Shown: positions 17,490 to 26,413 of the stretch, one piece after another
Numbering within the stretch: position 1 is the stretch's first letter
Layout: each line of letters starts with the position of its first letter
Assembly (NCBI GenBank): GCA_024692605.1
Contig: JAILMQ010000246.1
Span: forward strand, 1-53,422
Reading direction: 5' to 3'
Origin: Eubacterium sp.
GTDB lineage: Bacteria; Bacillota; Clostridia; Lachnospirales; Lachnospiraceae
DNA: 53,422 bases
Translations under genes and position numbers: made by a program
The notes under the pieces: generated by a model
Database searches by the model: none
What the model was told of the DNA's origin: nothing
Seen by the model: the letters and a program-made list of their open reading frames with translations, nothing else

Positions 17490-20400
17490 ATGAAGAAAAC
17501 TATTAAAGATATTGGGAAATTGATAATTGCAGGGACAGTTGCAGCATATGTTCTGGCAGGCTGTCCGGTGGCGTCTTATGCGGCAGATCAATATGGACAG
17601 GATATTGATATTGATGAGCTGACACCTGAAGAAAGACGGGGTTATGAGCTTACTAAAAAGTATAATGAAATGCTTTCGGATAACTATATCGAAACAAACT
17701 TTCCTAAGCTATTGGATGAACAGGGAAAACAAAAAAGTGATAAGGAGATTAAGTCGGGAAAGAGAAACAGACTTCCTTCCAGTTACGATAGCAGAACTGA
17801 CAGACCGGATCATAAAAATGTAATCTCACCTGTAAAGGATCAGTCGTCAACCGGTCTTTGCTGGAGTTTTTCCATAACAGAATCAGCGCAGGCTTCCTAT
17901 CTCTCGAAAACCGATGCAACTGCCTTAGATCTTTCTGAATGGAAAACAGGTTATTTTATGTATAATCCCCAGATAGATCCTCTTGGACTTACAAAGGGGG
18001 ATGATATGGGGGCTTTTGAAAGAATCGGTTCCCAAGACTACTATTTGGTAGGAGGAAATGCGTTCTTAGGTGCACTGGGTCTTTCCAGAGGAATTGCTTT
18101 TGCCGGTGAAGAACAGGCCGGATTTAACGATCTTATAAATAAAATCAAGAAAAAAGAAGATGCAAAACTGGACGGAAACCTATGTAATAAGAATGATTAT
18201 TATCTTGAGCATGCATATTTATTTAATGCTCCTAATCAGTCTGACTTAATAAAAAAATATATTATGGAACAGGGCGCCGGAGTTATTTCATATGCCAGTG
18301 GTGACTGGTATGATTATAATACTTATTCCTATTACAATCCTTACTATGAAAGCTGGTTTAATGGTCATCTTGTTGCAGTTGTCGGATGGGATGATGATTA
18401 TCCAAAGGAGAATTTTGTTAAGGAGCCGGAGCACGATGGCGCATGGCTTATAAAAAACTCCTGGGGCGAAGGCTGGGGTAATGATGGATATTTCTGGATG
18501 TCCTATGACGAAAAGAGTATAGAGGGATCGCCGGTTGTATTTTTTGATATAGATAAAAATGAAGATTTTGATAACATTTACCAGTATGACGGAACTTTAT
18601 CGAATGCATATTTAGAGGTTCCGGCAACATATGAGGCAAATGTATTCACAGCGGACTATGATGAGACCATCACTGATGTTTCATTCTGGACTTTTGCTAC
18701 CGGAATGGATTATGAGGTGTATGTTTATAAAAATCCTCAGGGCGATAATATTGCAGAGGGGGAGAACCTTGCCGGTGATAATTCAGGTACTGCAACAGCA
18801 AGAGGTTATTATAAGATCAAGCTGCAGAATCCGGTCAGTCTTAAAAAGGGAGATAAATTCACCATAGTTGTAAAGCAGACTTTAGATTCCAAGCCTTACT
18901 ATTTCATGGCCGATCAGAATTTAGATTCCGGCTGGGTATGGGCAGAAAGTTCATCAGAGCCGGGACAGTCTTTCGTTTCTGATGATGCTGAGAACTGGAA
19001 TGATGTCTCAGCTGATGGTTCTACCAATCTCAGAATTAAGGCATTTACAAAGGTTGAATCCTCTGATATAAGTTCGCTCGCCTTTGAAAACTCATCTTAT
19101 GAACTGGGGATTCTTGATGCTCCTGTAACAATGAATGTAATGCAGGGTGAAGAGATAGTTAATAATAAAGCGGTTTTGGATTTTCAAGTTGAGGATCCGG
19201 ATATAGTAAATGTTGACAGACTGGGACGGGTATATCCGAGAAGTGCCGGAAATACTAAGGTAACCGTAAGCTATGGTGGGCTTACTGCAGAAACAACGGT
19301 TACTGTTAACAACATAGGCACCGGTACTGCAACAATTATAAAAGAAGATGATTATGCAACTGAAGAAAGTCCTTTAGAAGTGAGTATATGTGAACCCTTT
19401 AAGCTAAAGCTTAATGTTGTTCCAAAGGCTTATAGAAACAGTATTGATTATAAGGTAGTGGCTTTGGATGGAGCTGACAGTCCTGATTATGATTTAAGTA
19501 ATGGAGAGTTTACATTTTACTCAACAGGAACTTATAGGATTGATGTGAAAGTAAAGGAATCATCCAAGACTCTTTCTGATACAGTAAGCTTCTTTATAAA
19601 CTCAACTGTAAACGGCGTTGACTGCGGAAACGATGTTTCACTTCTCAAGTATGAAAACTATGATAATAAAACTACGAAGGCATTTATATTCCACGATGCA
19701 AAGTTGCAGGGCAATTGTAATATCAGATTCAACGAGAAAACTGCATTTGAGAAAGATTTTGATTATCTTTATATCTATGGTTCGGACAGTGAGATATCAC
19801 TTGTTGACGCAGTTAAAAAAGCCAGTGATAAACCTGTGAAAAAGCTTGCGGAGGTAGGCAAATATACAGGTGACGAACTATCAGGCAAAACTGTGAATGT
19901 TCAGTACAACTATGTTGCAATTGTACTGAAATCAGATGAACTGGAAAATGCATATGGATTTAAGGTTGATTCAGTTAGCAAACATATACCCCTTAGTAGT
20001 ATTCAGATTGATGCCGATGATTTTAATGGAATAAAACTGAATCTGGGAGATTCATACAAATTAAATGTTGAAAGACTTGAAGACAGTGATGATGCTCCTT
20101 TGTTTATGGAATATAATAAGAATATTATTTCAGTTGATGAGGAAGGAAATATTCAGGCTAAAAAGGTAGGCATAACCACAATTTTTGTTGAAACAGAGGA
20201 TTTTAAATCTGATGATGACAGATGGAATGTTATTTCCCGGGATGATGAGGATAGCAGTTATGAGGTTGAGAAGAGAGGGGATACCTGGTACATCCGTTAT
20301 ATCGGTGAAGATGACTGGACAGAACTGGAAAAGATATACGGTAATTTTATTCCGGTGGATGTTGAAGTAACCGGTGACGCTATTCCTTCTGAATTTAAGT

Positions 20401-21869
20401 TTAATACAGATGCTGATGGTATGATAAATATTGACAGGAATTCGGAAGCCAAACTGGAATTTACGGATTCTAATGTTGAGAATTATGATATGTCATTTAC
20501 ATCAGACCATCCTGAAGTGGCATATGTAACTGAGGATGGAATTATCCATGCTGTATCAAGTGGAACAACAACTGTGGAGGCCGCTGTCTATCTGGAAGAA
20601 AGTACTGAAAGAGTTGAAGCTACAGTAAAAGTAAATGCACCTGATAATATGAAAGTGTCAGATATGCAAAGTGTCCATAATTATTTGAAGGGTATGGAGG
20701 ATTATTATTCATATACCTCAGAAGATGCAGAGTGCATGAATGTATTCTTCGATAATAGTATATATTACGAGGAAGATAATAAAGAGGCTTTCGGAAAAGG
20801 CGATTATATTACCATCCGTGACGGTGAAGGATATTATTACGGTGTTTCGGGTTCAAACGTAATAAGGATGAAGGCGGGAAGTGAAGAAAGTCTTCCTTCT
20901 GAATATAAGATCCGTAATACTATGATACCTGTATTTACTGTTTATTCTGATACTGTTACAGTACATATGGTGACCTCAAATGAGGATGAATTTATCGACT
21001 ACGAAGATCTTGTGACAGATTATTATGGATTCAGGATCAAGAAGATTGTAGCAGGAAAGAAGGCTACCGCTCTTGCAGTTCAGGATGTGGACCTCAGTTT
21101 TGAAACCTATAATAGTTACTTTGCTAAGGTAAAGGTAACAAAGACTCCGGCAGATGCAATCGATATTCTGACCTATGGAACAGAAAATACTGAGATAGCG
21201 GAGTTTAAACAATATGCATCTGAGAAGGGTACCATCGTCGGATATGATAAGGGTGAAACCACTATGATCATAACTACCCTTAGCGGAGTAAAGACCACCG
21301 GAAAAGTTCGTGTTGGTGTGGAAGGTGGAGACGATCCTGTAGATCCGGATGACCCTGTAAAACCGGATGATCCGGTAAGTCCTGATAAACCTGTAAATCC
21401 AGATAAGCCATCTGATGACAAGAATAAAGATACAGAGTTAAAGATTGGCAGTGTTGTTACAGATGCAAAGAATAAGGCAAAATATAAAGTATTATCCAAG
21501 GATACAGTGGCTTATGTATCTCCTGTGAAAAAGACAGCTAAGTCATATACAGTTCCGGCTTCCATAATTCTTTCCGGAAAGAATTACAAGGTTGTACAAC
21601 TTAGTGCAAAGGCCTTTAAGGGCTGTAAGAATATGACCTCCGTCACCATAGGAAGCAATGTAAAAACTATCGGTGTAAGCGCATTTAACGGATGTAAAAA
21701 GCTGAAGAAGATCACTCTTAAGACTAAGGTGCTTAAGAAGGTGGGAAAGAATGCTATAAAAAACATACATAAAAAAGCTAAGATCAAGTCTCCTAAGAAG
21801 AAAATTAAAGCATACAGGAAAATTTTTAATAAAAAGACGGGCTTTAAGAAGACTATGAAGGTAAAATGA
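17490..21869 (+). CDS. Large surface papain-family (C1A) protease with lectin-like, Ig-like and LRR modules
   Basis: The 1459-residue exported protein starts at ATG 17490 behind GGAGAGG (the listed TTG 17484 is worse). The signal peptide contains LAGC (Cys 25), a good lipobox, but an ASYA site a few residues later could be cut by signal peptidase I. The C1A domain has oxyanion Gln 118, Cys 124 (TGLCWSF), His 293 (GHLVAVVGW) and Asn 323 (KNSWGEGWGNDGY), so it should be active. A lectin-like segment follows (about 370-520), then several Big_2-like units (for example VYPRSAGNTKVTVSYGG, HAVSSGTTTVEAAV), a Pro-Asp linker of PVxPDxP units and a BspA-type LRR_5 tail (AFKGCKNMTSVTIGSNVKTIG) ending in Lys-rich sequence. 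It probably digests or binds surface or feed protein. Confidence 0.9.
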   Translation: MKKTIKDIGKLIIAGTVAAYVLAGCPVASYAADQYGQDIDIDELTPEERRGYELTKKYNEMLSDNYIETNFPKLLDEQGKQKSDKEIKSGKRNRLPSSYDSRTDRPDHKNVISPVKDQSSTGLCWSFSITESAQASYLSKTDATALDLSEWKTGYFMYNPQIDPLGLTKGDDMGAFERIGSQDYYLVGGNAFLGALGLSRGIAFAGEEQAGFNDLINKIKKKEDAKLDGNLCNKNDYYLEHAYLFNAPNQSDLIKKYIMEQGAGVISYASGDWYDYNTYSYYNPYYESWFNGHLVAVVGWDDDYPKENFVKEPEHDGAWLIKNSWGEGWGNDGYFWMSYDEKSIEGSPVVFFDIDKNEDFDNIYQYDGTLSNAYLEVPATYEANVFTADYDETITDVSFWTFATGMDYEVYVYKNPQGDNIAEGENLAGDNSGTATARGYYKIKLQNPVSLKKGDKFTIVVKQTLDSKPYYFMADQNLDSGWVWAESSSEPGQSFVSDDAENWNDVSADGSTNLRIKAFTKVESSDISSLAFENSSYELGILDAPVTMNVMQGEEIVNNKAVLDFQVEDPDIVNVDRLGRVYPRSAGNTKVTVSYGGLTAETTVTVNNIGTGTATIIKEDDYATEESPLEVSICEPFKLKLNVVPKAYRNSIDYKVVALDGADSPDYDLSNGEFTFYSTGTYRIDVKVKESSKTLSDTVSFFINSTVNGVDCGNDVSLLKYENYDNKTTKAFIFHDAKLQGNCNIRFNEKTAFEKDFDYLYIYGSDSEISLVDAVKKASDKPVKKLAEVGKYTGDELSGKTVNVQYNYVAIVLKSDELENAYGFKVDSVSKHIPLSSIQIDADDFNGIKLNLGDSYKLNVERLEDSDDAPLFMEYNKNIISVDEEGNIQAKKVGITTIFVETEDFKSDDDRWNVISRDDEDSSYEVEKRGDTWYIRYIGEDDWTELEKIYGNFIPVDVEVTGDAIPSEFKFNTDADGMINIDRNSEAKLEFTDSNVENYDMSFTSDHPEVAYVTEDGIIHAVSSGTTTVEAAVYLEESTERVEATVKVNAPDNMKVSDMQSVHNYLKGMEDYYSYTSEDAECMNVFFDNSIYYEEDNKEAFGKGDYITIRDGEGYYYGVSGSNVIRMKAGSEESLPSEYKIRNTMIPVFTVYSDTVTVHMVTSNEDEFIDYEDLVTDYYGFRIKKIVAGKKATALAVQDVDLSFETYNSYFAKVKVTKTPADAIDILTYGTENTEIAEFKQYASEKGTIVGYDKGETTMIITTLSGVKTTGKVRVGVEGGDDPVDPDDPVKPDDPVSPDKPVNPDKPSDDKNKDTELKIGSVVTDAKNKAKYKVLSKDTVAYVSPVKKTAKSYTVPASIILSGKNYKVVQLSAKAFKGCKNMTSVTIGSNVKTIGVSAFNGCKKLKKITLKTKVLKKVGKNAIKNIHKKAKIKSPKKKIKAYRKIFNKKTGFKKTMKVK

Positions 21870-21887
21870 TCAAGAGAGGGATTATAA

Positions 21888-23060
21888 ATGTTTACTTACT
21901 ACACGTCAATACTTGTAATTGTATGGATAGCGCTTTTGATACTCAGTATCCTTGTGTTTGAAAATGACAGGCTGAGTACCAGGAAACGTAAAATCTACTA
22001 TCTGACATATACACTTATATTCATGGCATCTCTGGCAGAATGGATGGGAGTATATATCAATGGAAAAACCTTTGTTCCGGCATTCTATCTGAGAATGCTG
22101 AAATGTATTGATTATACCCTTACTCCGATTGCCGGAGCGGCTTTGATCGGGCAGATGCGACATAAAACCATCTGGTCAAAGCTTGTGAATATAGTTATTG
22201 TTTTCAATACAGTATTTCAGATTATTTCGTTTTTCACAGGATGGATGACGAAAATAAATGGACAAAATGAATACAGTCACGGCAGCTTATATATCGTTTA
22301 TGTGGCTTGTTATCTGGTGGTTCTGATTCTGGTAATTTTCCAGTTTTTGGATTACGGTAAAAATTTCCGTAAGCAGAACAGACTTTCCATATACATGATC
22401 ATGGTATTTATGGTAGTAGGTATTGGATTGCAGGAGAGCCTGGGAAAAGATGTGCGAACAGCATATGTTGCAATGACCTTCGGTGCGATACTTATGTTTA
22501 TTCATGGCAGTGAGTTTATGCAGCAGAGAAGGGATGAGGAGATTCTTGAGCAGAGGATTCAGATAAAAACAGATGCTCTTACAGGGCTTTTAAGCCGTTA
22601 TGCATATTCCAAAAAACTGGACGATTATGATAATGAACCGGATAAGAAGCCAATGCCGGAGGAGCTTGCGGCCTTCTCCATAGATATAAACGGGCTGAAG
22701 ATTGTTAATGATACTCTCGGTCATGAAGCGGGAGACGAACTCATTCGTGGTGCTGCAAACTGTATTGAAAATGTTTTTGACGATGTTGGTTCCTGCTATA
22801 GAACCGGTGGAGATGAGTTTATAGTACTTGCAGAACTAAGCAAAAAAGAAGCTGAAGAATGTGTAAACGATATCAGGAAACTGACAAAAAACTGGAAGGG
22901 AAAGGACGTTGATAAACTCAGCCTTTCAGTAGGATATGCCCTTTTGGAAGAACATAAAGGGCATTCCTGCAGTGAGCTTATAAAAGAAGCTGATAAACTA
23001 ATGTATCAGGCTAAGGATGAGTATTATAAAAAATCCGGCCTCAATAGACGTACTATCTGA
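21888..23060 (+). CDS. Membrane GGDEF protein (probable diguanylate cyclase)
   Basis: The 390-residue protein has about six N-terminal membrane helices (residues 1-205), like the 7TM-type sensor modules of Lachnospiraceae, then a GGDEF domain starting at DALTGLLSRYA. The active-site motif GGDEF is intact (307-311). The usual RxxD inhibitory site is replaced by DVGS, so product feedback at that site should be absent. It would make c-di-GMP from two GTP at the membrane. Its last 8 nt overlap the convergent nucleotidase gene. The signal sensed is unknown. Confidence 0.92.
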   Translation: MFTYYTSILVIVWIALLILSILVFENDRLSTRKRKIYYLTYTLIFMASLAEWMGVYINGKTFVPAFYLRMLKCIDYTLTPIAGAALIGQMRHKTIWSKLVNIVIVFNTVFQIISFFTGWMTKINGQNEYSHGSLYIVYVACYLVVLILVIFQFLDYGKNFRKQNRLSIYMIMVFMVVGIGLQESLGKDVRTAYVAMTFGAILMFIHGSEFMQQRRDEEILEQRIQIKTDALTGLLSRYAYSKKLDDYDNEPDKKPMPEELAAFSIDINGLKIVNDTLGHEAGDELIRGAANCIENVFDDVGSCYRTGGDEFIVLAELSKKEAEECVNDIRKLTKNWKGKDVDKLSLSVGYALLEEHKGHSCSELIKEADKLMYQAKDEYYKKSGLNRRTI

Positions 23061-23655
23061 CAACAGTAAGTTCATCAAGAGTTTTTCCGTATGGTGGGAT
23101 GAATTCTTTAACGAAATCATCCACCTCGGGAAGCTCTTTTTTTAATTTTTCAATTGCTTTTTCAATGGTTGCTTTTGCAGTGGTGAACTCTGTGTTGCCG
23201 GCTTTTTCTTCCTCGATACATTTAATATATGCAGACAGTTTGTCTGCTGCTTTTACAAGTCGGCGCATGTATCTGTCTTCGTTTCCGGTGCTGCCCTTAA
23301 GGATTTCTTCATATACCGGACGAAGATCGTTGGGAAGCTTCTCCAGAAGCTTATACTCAGCTATGGTCTCAACCTGCTTATAGGCTTCCTTTATTTCAGG
23401 ATTATAGTACTTAACAGGAGTTGGCATATCACCTGTTATGATTTCAGAAGAATCATGATATAGACCGATGAGGGCTGCTCTGTCAGCATCCAAATCTTTA
23501 TCATATCGTACATTTCCTATTACGCAGAGAGCATGAGCAATCATGGCAACCTCAAGGCTGTGTTCACTCAGGTTCTCATTTCTAGAATTTCTCATAAGAG
23601 CCCAGCGCTCGATATATTTCATTCTTGAGATTGTAGCGAAAAAATTATATTCCAT
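23053..23655 (-). CDS. yfbR: HD-domain 5'-nucleotidase (YfbR-like)
   Basis: The 200-residue protein has the YfbR-type HD layout: RMKYIERWALMRN, the first His in LSEHSLEVAMIAH, metal pair HD in LYHDSSEIITGDMPTPVKYY, and a late Asp in VKAADKLSAYIKC. E. coli YfbR removes the 5' phosphate from deoxynucleoside monophosphates. The ATG at 23655 has GGAG upstream on the minus strand. It lies about 30 nt downstream of the tRNA-Thr gene with no terminator between, so it is probably transcribed from the tRNA promoter. Its 3' end overlaps the GGDEF gene by 8 nt. Confidence 0.9.
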   Translation of the reverse strand: MEYNFFATISRMKYIERWALMRNSRNENLSEHSLEVAMIAHALCVIGNVRYDKDLDADRAALIGLYHDSSEIITGDMPTPVKYYNPEIKEAYKQVETIAEYKLLEKLPNDLRPVYEEILKGSTGNEDRYMRRLVKAADKLSAYIKCIEEEKAGNTEFTTAKATIEKAIEKLKKELPEVDDFVKEFIPPYGKTLDELTVVR

Positions 23656-23684
23656 AAGTAATTCTCCATAAATATTAAAAATAA

Positions 23685-23757
23685 AGCTCCTGACGGGACT
23701 CGAACCCGTGACCTACTGATTACGAATCAGTTGCGCTACCAACTACGCCACAGAAGC
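23685..23757 (-). tRNA. tRNA-Thr (anticodon CGU)
   Basis: On the minus strand a full cloverleaf can be drawn. The 7-bp acceptor is GCTTCTG / CAGGAGC. The anticodon stem ACTGA/TCAGT carries the loop TTCGTAA (anticodon CGT, reading ACG), and the T arm is ACGGG-TTCGAGT-CCCGT. CCA is not encoded; the sequence after the acceptor is TTTATT. Confidence 0.95.
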
Positions 23758-23772
23758 TTAGAAACAGTGAAT

Positions 23773-23801
23773 ATTCTATCATACTATGCCATAAGTGTCA
23801 A
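23773..23801 (-). promoter_or_regulatory. Promoter for tRNA-Thr (and probably yfbR)
   Basis: Read on the minus strand: TTGACA (perfect -35), 17-nt spacer, TAGAAT (5/6 -10), ending 15 nt before the tRNA 5' end. Confidence 0.8.
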
Positions 23802-23857
23802 AAGACATCGGCGTGAAAAGTAAAAGACATTGATATATTATTCAAAAGGGTTTAAGA

Positions 23858-24424
23858 TTGTTTAATAAGCAGAAAAATAAAAGGGGAAAAGCTGTGTTAG
23901 ACTGGGAACAGGAAAGGGAAAATGTAATAAAATCAAAGAATAAATGGCTTGGAACTGCTCTCAGGCAGGAAGCGTTGGAATCCTTAAAAACAGTAGCTAC
24001 ATTTCAGTGCTCTGACGCTGAATATGAAGAAAGAATAGCTCCATACTGGAGTAGATTCGGACGACGTCCTGATAAGATGTGGTTTGAATATTATGGCTCC
24101 AGGGATGGGGTGATAAATCCTGCTTTTATACCTGATGATATATACTTTTGCGAATTGATTCCGTATCTTAATAATCTGCAATTCAAAAGCGCCATACAGG
24201 ACAAATGCTATTTTGATCAGAGGTTTTCTGATGTGAAACAGCCATTTACTGTTTGTCGAAGGATATCCGGTGAATATTTTGATGCTGATATGAAGCTTAT
24301 AGATGAAAGAAAGGCTCTATCAAAGGACTTCACCTTGATTGATGGTTATGAGAGAGGACTTTACAGTGAAGAGTTTACCCTTCTGGCTATGGAGAAGGTT
24401 TATTCTGTCATCCGGGATTTCTGA
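23858..24424 (+). CDS. Truncated sugar-transfer-associated ATP-grasp protein (likely broken gene)
   Basis: The 188 residues match, from memory, the N-terminal half of the ATPgrasp_ST family found with polysaccharide genes: WFEYYGSRDGVINPAFIPDD, then PYLNNLQFKSAIQDKCYFDQ and VKQPFTVCRRISGEYFD. Full members are about 330-370 residues and continue into the ATP-grasp catalytic core; here translation stops before that core and no continuation is found in the 160 nt downstream. It is therefore probably a pseudogene, unless the N-terminal part has a role of its own. The start is TTG 23858 (AAGGG upstream) or GTG 23894 (AGGGGA upstream). No polysaccharide genes lie next to it. Confidence 0.65.
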   Translation: MFNKQKNKRGKAVLDWEQERENVIKSKNKWLGTALRQEALESLKTVATFQCSDAEYEERIAPYWSRFGRRPDKMWFEYYGSRDGVINPAFIPDDIYFCELIPYLNNLQFKSAIQDKCYFDQRFSDVKQPFTVCRRISGEYFDADMKLIDERKALSKDFTLIDGYERGLYSEEFTLLAMEKVYSVIRDF

Positions 24425-24586
24425 CATCTCAGTTATCGGTTTGCAAACCCATCTTTGGAGATCTTACACAGTGGATATTAGATGATTATTTTTTTGAACG
24501 TAAATTAGAAAAAAACCAGAGGCAGGGATTACTTTATCAGTAATATATCAGTAGTTAAAGCTTCCCTGTATATTAGGAGTATATAG

Positions 24587-26344
24587 ATGAGTGATTCTGA
24601 AAAAAAATACCCGGGAACAATGGAAAAAAGAAGCTTAGAAGATAGTTTTCAGATGACCGGCGATCTTACCATGAAAAAGCTTTTGGAGTATCTTCCTCCA
24701 ATGTTTCTTACTAACCTTTCCACACTGCTTCTCATAACAGTAGATGGACTTGTAGTTGGTAATTTTGTTGGAGAGGATGCTCTTTCTTCGGTTAATATAT
24801 TCTATCCCATAACCATTATTATAGGTGCTGCATCTATACTGGTTTCCAGCGGCGCTGCAGCATATCTTTCCACGAGCATAGGTAAAAATGATGCCGATGG
24901 AATGAGACATGCAAAAGCAGCCACCATCAAGCTTATGACAATAGTAGCCCTTATCATATCCTTGGTTCAGGTGCCATTTATTTATGGAATTATCCGTTCC
25001 TATGGTCTTGACCCGGCCATGAGTAAGATGACATGGCAGTATGCCATCGGAATGATGATAGCAACTCCTTTTGGGCTTGTTTCTTCCGTTGGTGTTGCCC
25101 AGATTCAGGTGGTGGGAAAGCTAAAAGCTCTGGTCTGGCTTTCTGCTACGGAAGGAGCTGTGAATGTGGCTCTGGATCTCCTCTTCGTCTGCGTATTTCA
25201 TATGGGCGTTGCAGGCGCAGGCTTTGGTACGGCATGTGCAAATGTGGTGAGATGTACCCTTACAGTTCTTTTCCTGCGTAAGGCAACAGATATATATAAC
25301 AGCGGAGGAGTAAAGGCGGACAGAAATGATATAAAGGCTATGCTTAGCTTTGGCTTACCGGAAACCACCAATACTATTCTACTTGCAGTGCAGAGTTATA
25401 TATTTGTTAAGGTTATCCTGGCTGCCTTCGGTGCACCGGGCGGAACCATAAGAGGAGTCTGTACATTTAGCTTCAGTCTGGTAAATGTATTTTCTTCGGC
25501 AGTTTATGGTGCAGTCAGATCCCTGATGGGGCTTATGAGCGGTGGACATGATTCAAAGGGACTAAAGCTTCTTATGCGGCAAAGCTTTATTCTTATATTA
25601 ATATTCAACGGAATCATGATGATTGCAGTATTCCTGGTACCAACATTTTTCTATCACATACATGGTGTGGTTGTGGTTCCTGAGGGTGGTGTCATGTCCC
25701 TCAGATTATATTCGCTGTATTTTGTTATTCATGGCTTTGATGTTATATACAGGCTGTATTTTGTTAATAGAAAGGATACAAAGTTTGCCACCAGTCTTAC
25801 ACTATTTGGCAATATCTCTTTTCCTATTGTAGCCTGGATATTAATGATGCTGTTCCCGGCACCTTGTATCTGGCTGGCATATCTTGTTAAGGAAGCAATT
25901 ATTTTTGGCGTAAGTTCATTAAGATATAAAAAGTGGAGACAAAAGGATGTGGAAGAACAGGATGATGAGGCACGAATTCTTTATCTGACAGTGAAGCCTG
26001 ATGATGCAGTTGAAGTATCCCGTCTGCTCAGACATGATGCAAATGAGCATGAAATACCCGAAAGACTCTCTTACAGAGTGGCTCTTTGCATGGAGGAGCT
26101 GGTTTCCTATGCCGCCGTGGCAGAGAATAAAAGTGATCTGGCCTCCCATATAGTGGTGAGTATGTCCAAGAATAAGTGTATATTCATGATGATAGATAAT
26201 GGGCGCTGCATAGCTCTTAACGAAAATAAGGAACAGCAGAAGCTTGTAACCAACAACTACGAGCTGATAAAAAAGGTGGCAACCTCTGTGGAATATCAAT
26301 ATATTTTAGATATGAATTATACAGTTGTCACACTTGAAAAATAG
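24587..26344 (+). CDS. MATE-family transporter fused to a C-terminal HATPase-like domain
   Basis: Residues 1-460 form a MATE/DinF-type carrier with about twelve helices: FLTNLSTLLLITVDGLVVGNF opening, the repeated half in the middle, and FGLVSSVGVAQIQVVGKLKA. Such carriers export drugs or metabolites using Na+ or H+. After KKWRQKDVEEQDDEARI a soluble domain of about 120 residues follows that resembles RsbW-type HATPase_c_2: ALCMEELVSYAAVAE at the N-box position and MMIDNGRCIAL at the G1 position. The N-box Asn that binds Mg-ATP is not present in EELVSYA, so ATP binding is doubtful. The 585-residue length against about 450 for plain MATE proteins confirms the fusion. It follows the broken ATP-grasp gene by about 160 nt. 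Confidence 0.85.
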   Translation: MSDSEKKYPGTMEKRSLEDSFQMTGDLTMKKLLEYLPPMFLTNLSTLLLITVDGLVVGNFVGEDALSSVNIFYPITIIIGAASILVSSGAAAYLSTSIGKNDADGMRHAKAATIKLMTIVALIISLVQVPFIYGIIRSYGLDPAMSKMTWQYAIGMMIATPFGLVSSVGVAQIQVVGKLKALVWLSATEGAVNVALDLLFVCVFHMGVAGAGFGTACANVVRCTLTVLFLRKATDIYNSGGVKADRNDIKAMLSFGLPETTNTILLAVQSYIFVKVILAAFGAPGGTIRGVCTFSFSLVNVFSSAVYGAVRSLMGLMSGGHDSKGLKLLMRQSFILILIFNGIMMIAVFLVPTFFYHIHGVVVVPEGGVMSLRLYSLYFVIHGFDVIYRLYFVNRKDTKFATSLTLFGNISFPIVAWILMMLFPAPCIWLAYLVKEAIIFGVSSLRYKKWRQKDVEEQDDEARILYLTVKPDDAVEVSRLLRHDANEHEIPERLSYRVALCMEELVSYAAVAENKSDLASHIVVSMSKNKCIFMMIDNGRCIALNENKEQQKLVTNNYELIKKVATSVEYQYILDMNYTVVTLEK

Positions 26345-26362
26345 GTCGATAAAACATATAAT
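26334..26362 (+). promoter_or_regulatory. Promoter for the superoxide reductase gene
   Basis: TTGAAA, a 17-nt spacer and a perfect TATAAT. The -35 overlaps the last codons of the MATE gene. A second TATAAT at 26389 lacks a -35. Confidence 0.7.
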
Positions 26363-26413
26363 AAATAATGTAGTTGTAACTAGTGACTTATAATTTTTTG
26401 GGAGGATAAAGCA

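Noticed and set aside
21173-21499. Minus-strand ORF with Gly/Ser/Thr repeats
   Set aside because: The repeats are the antisense reading of the Pro-Asp linker of the surface protease.
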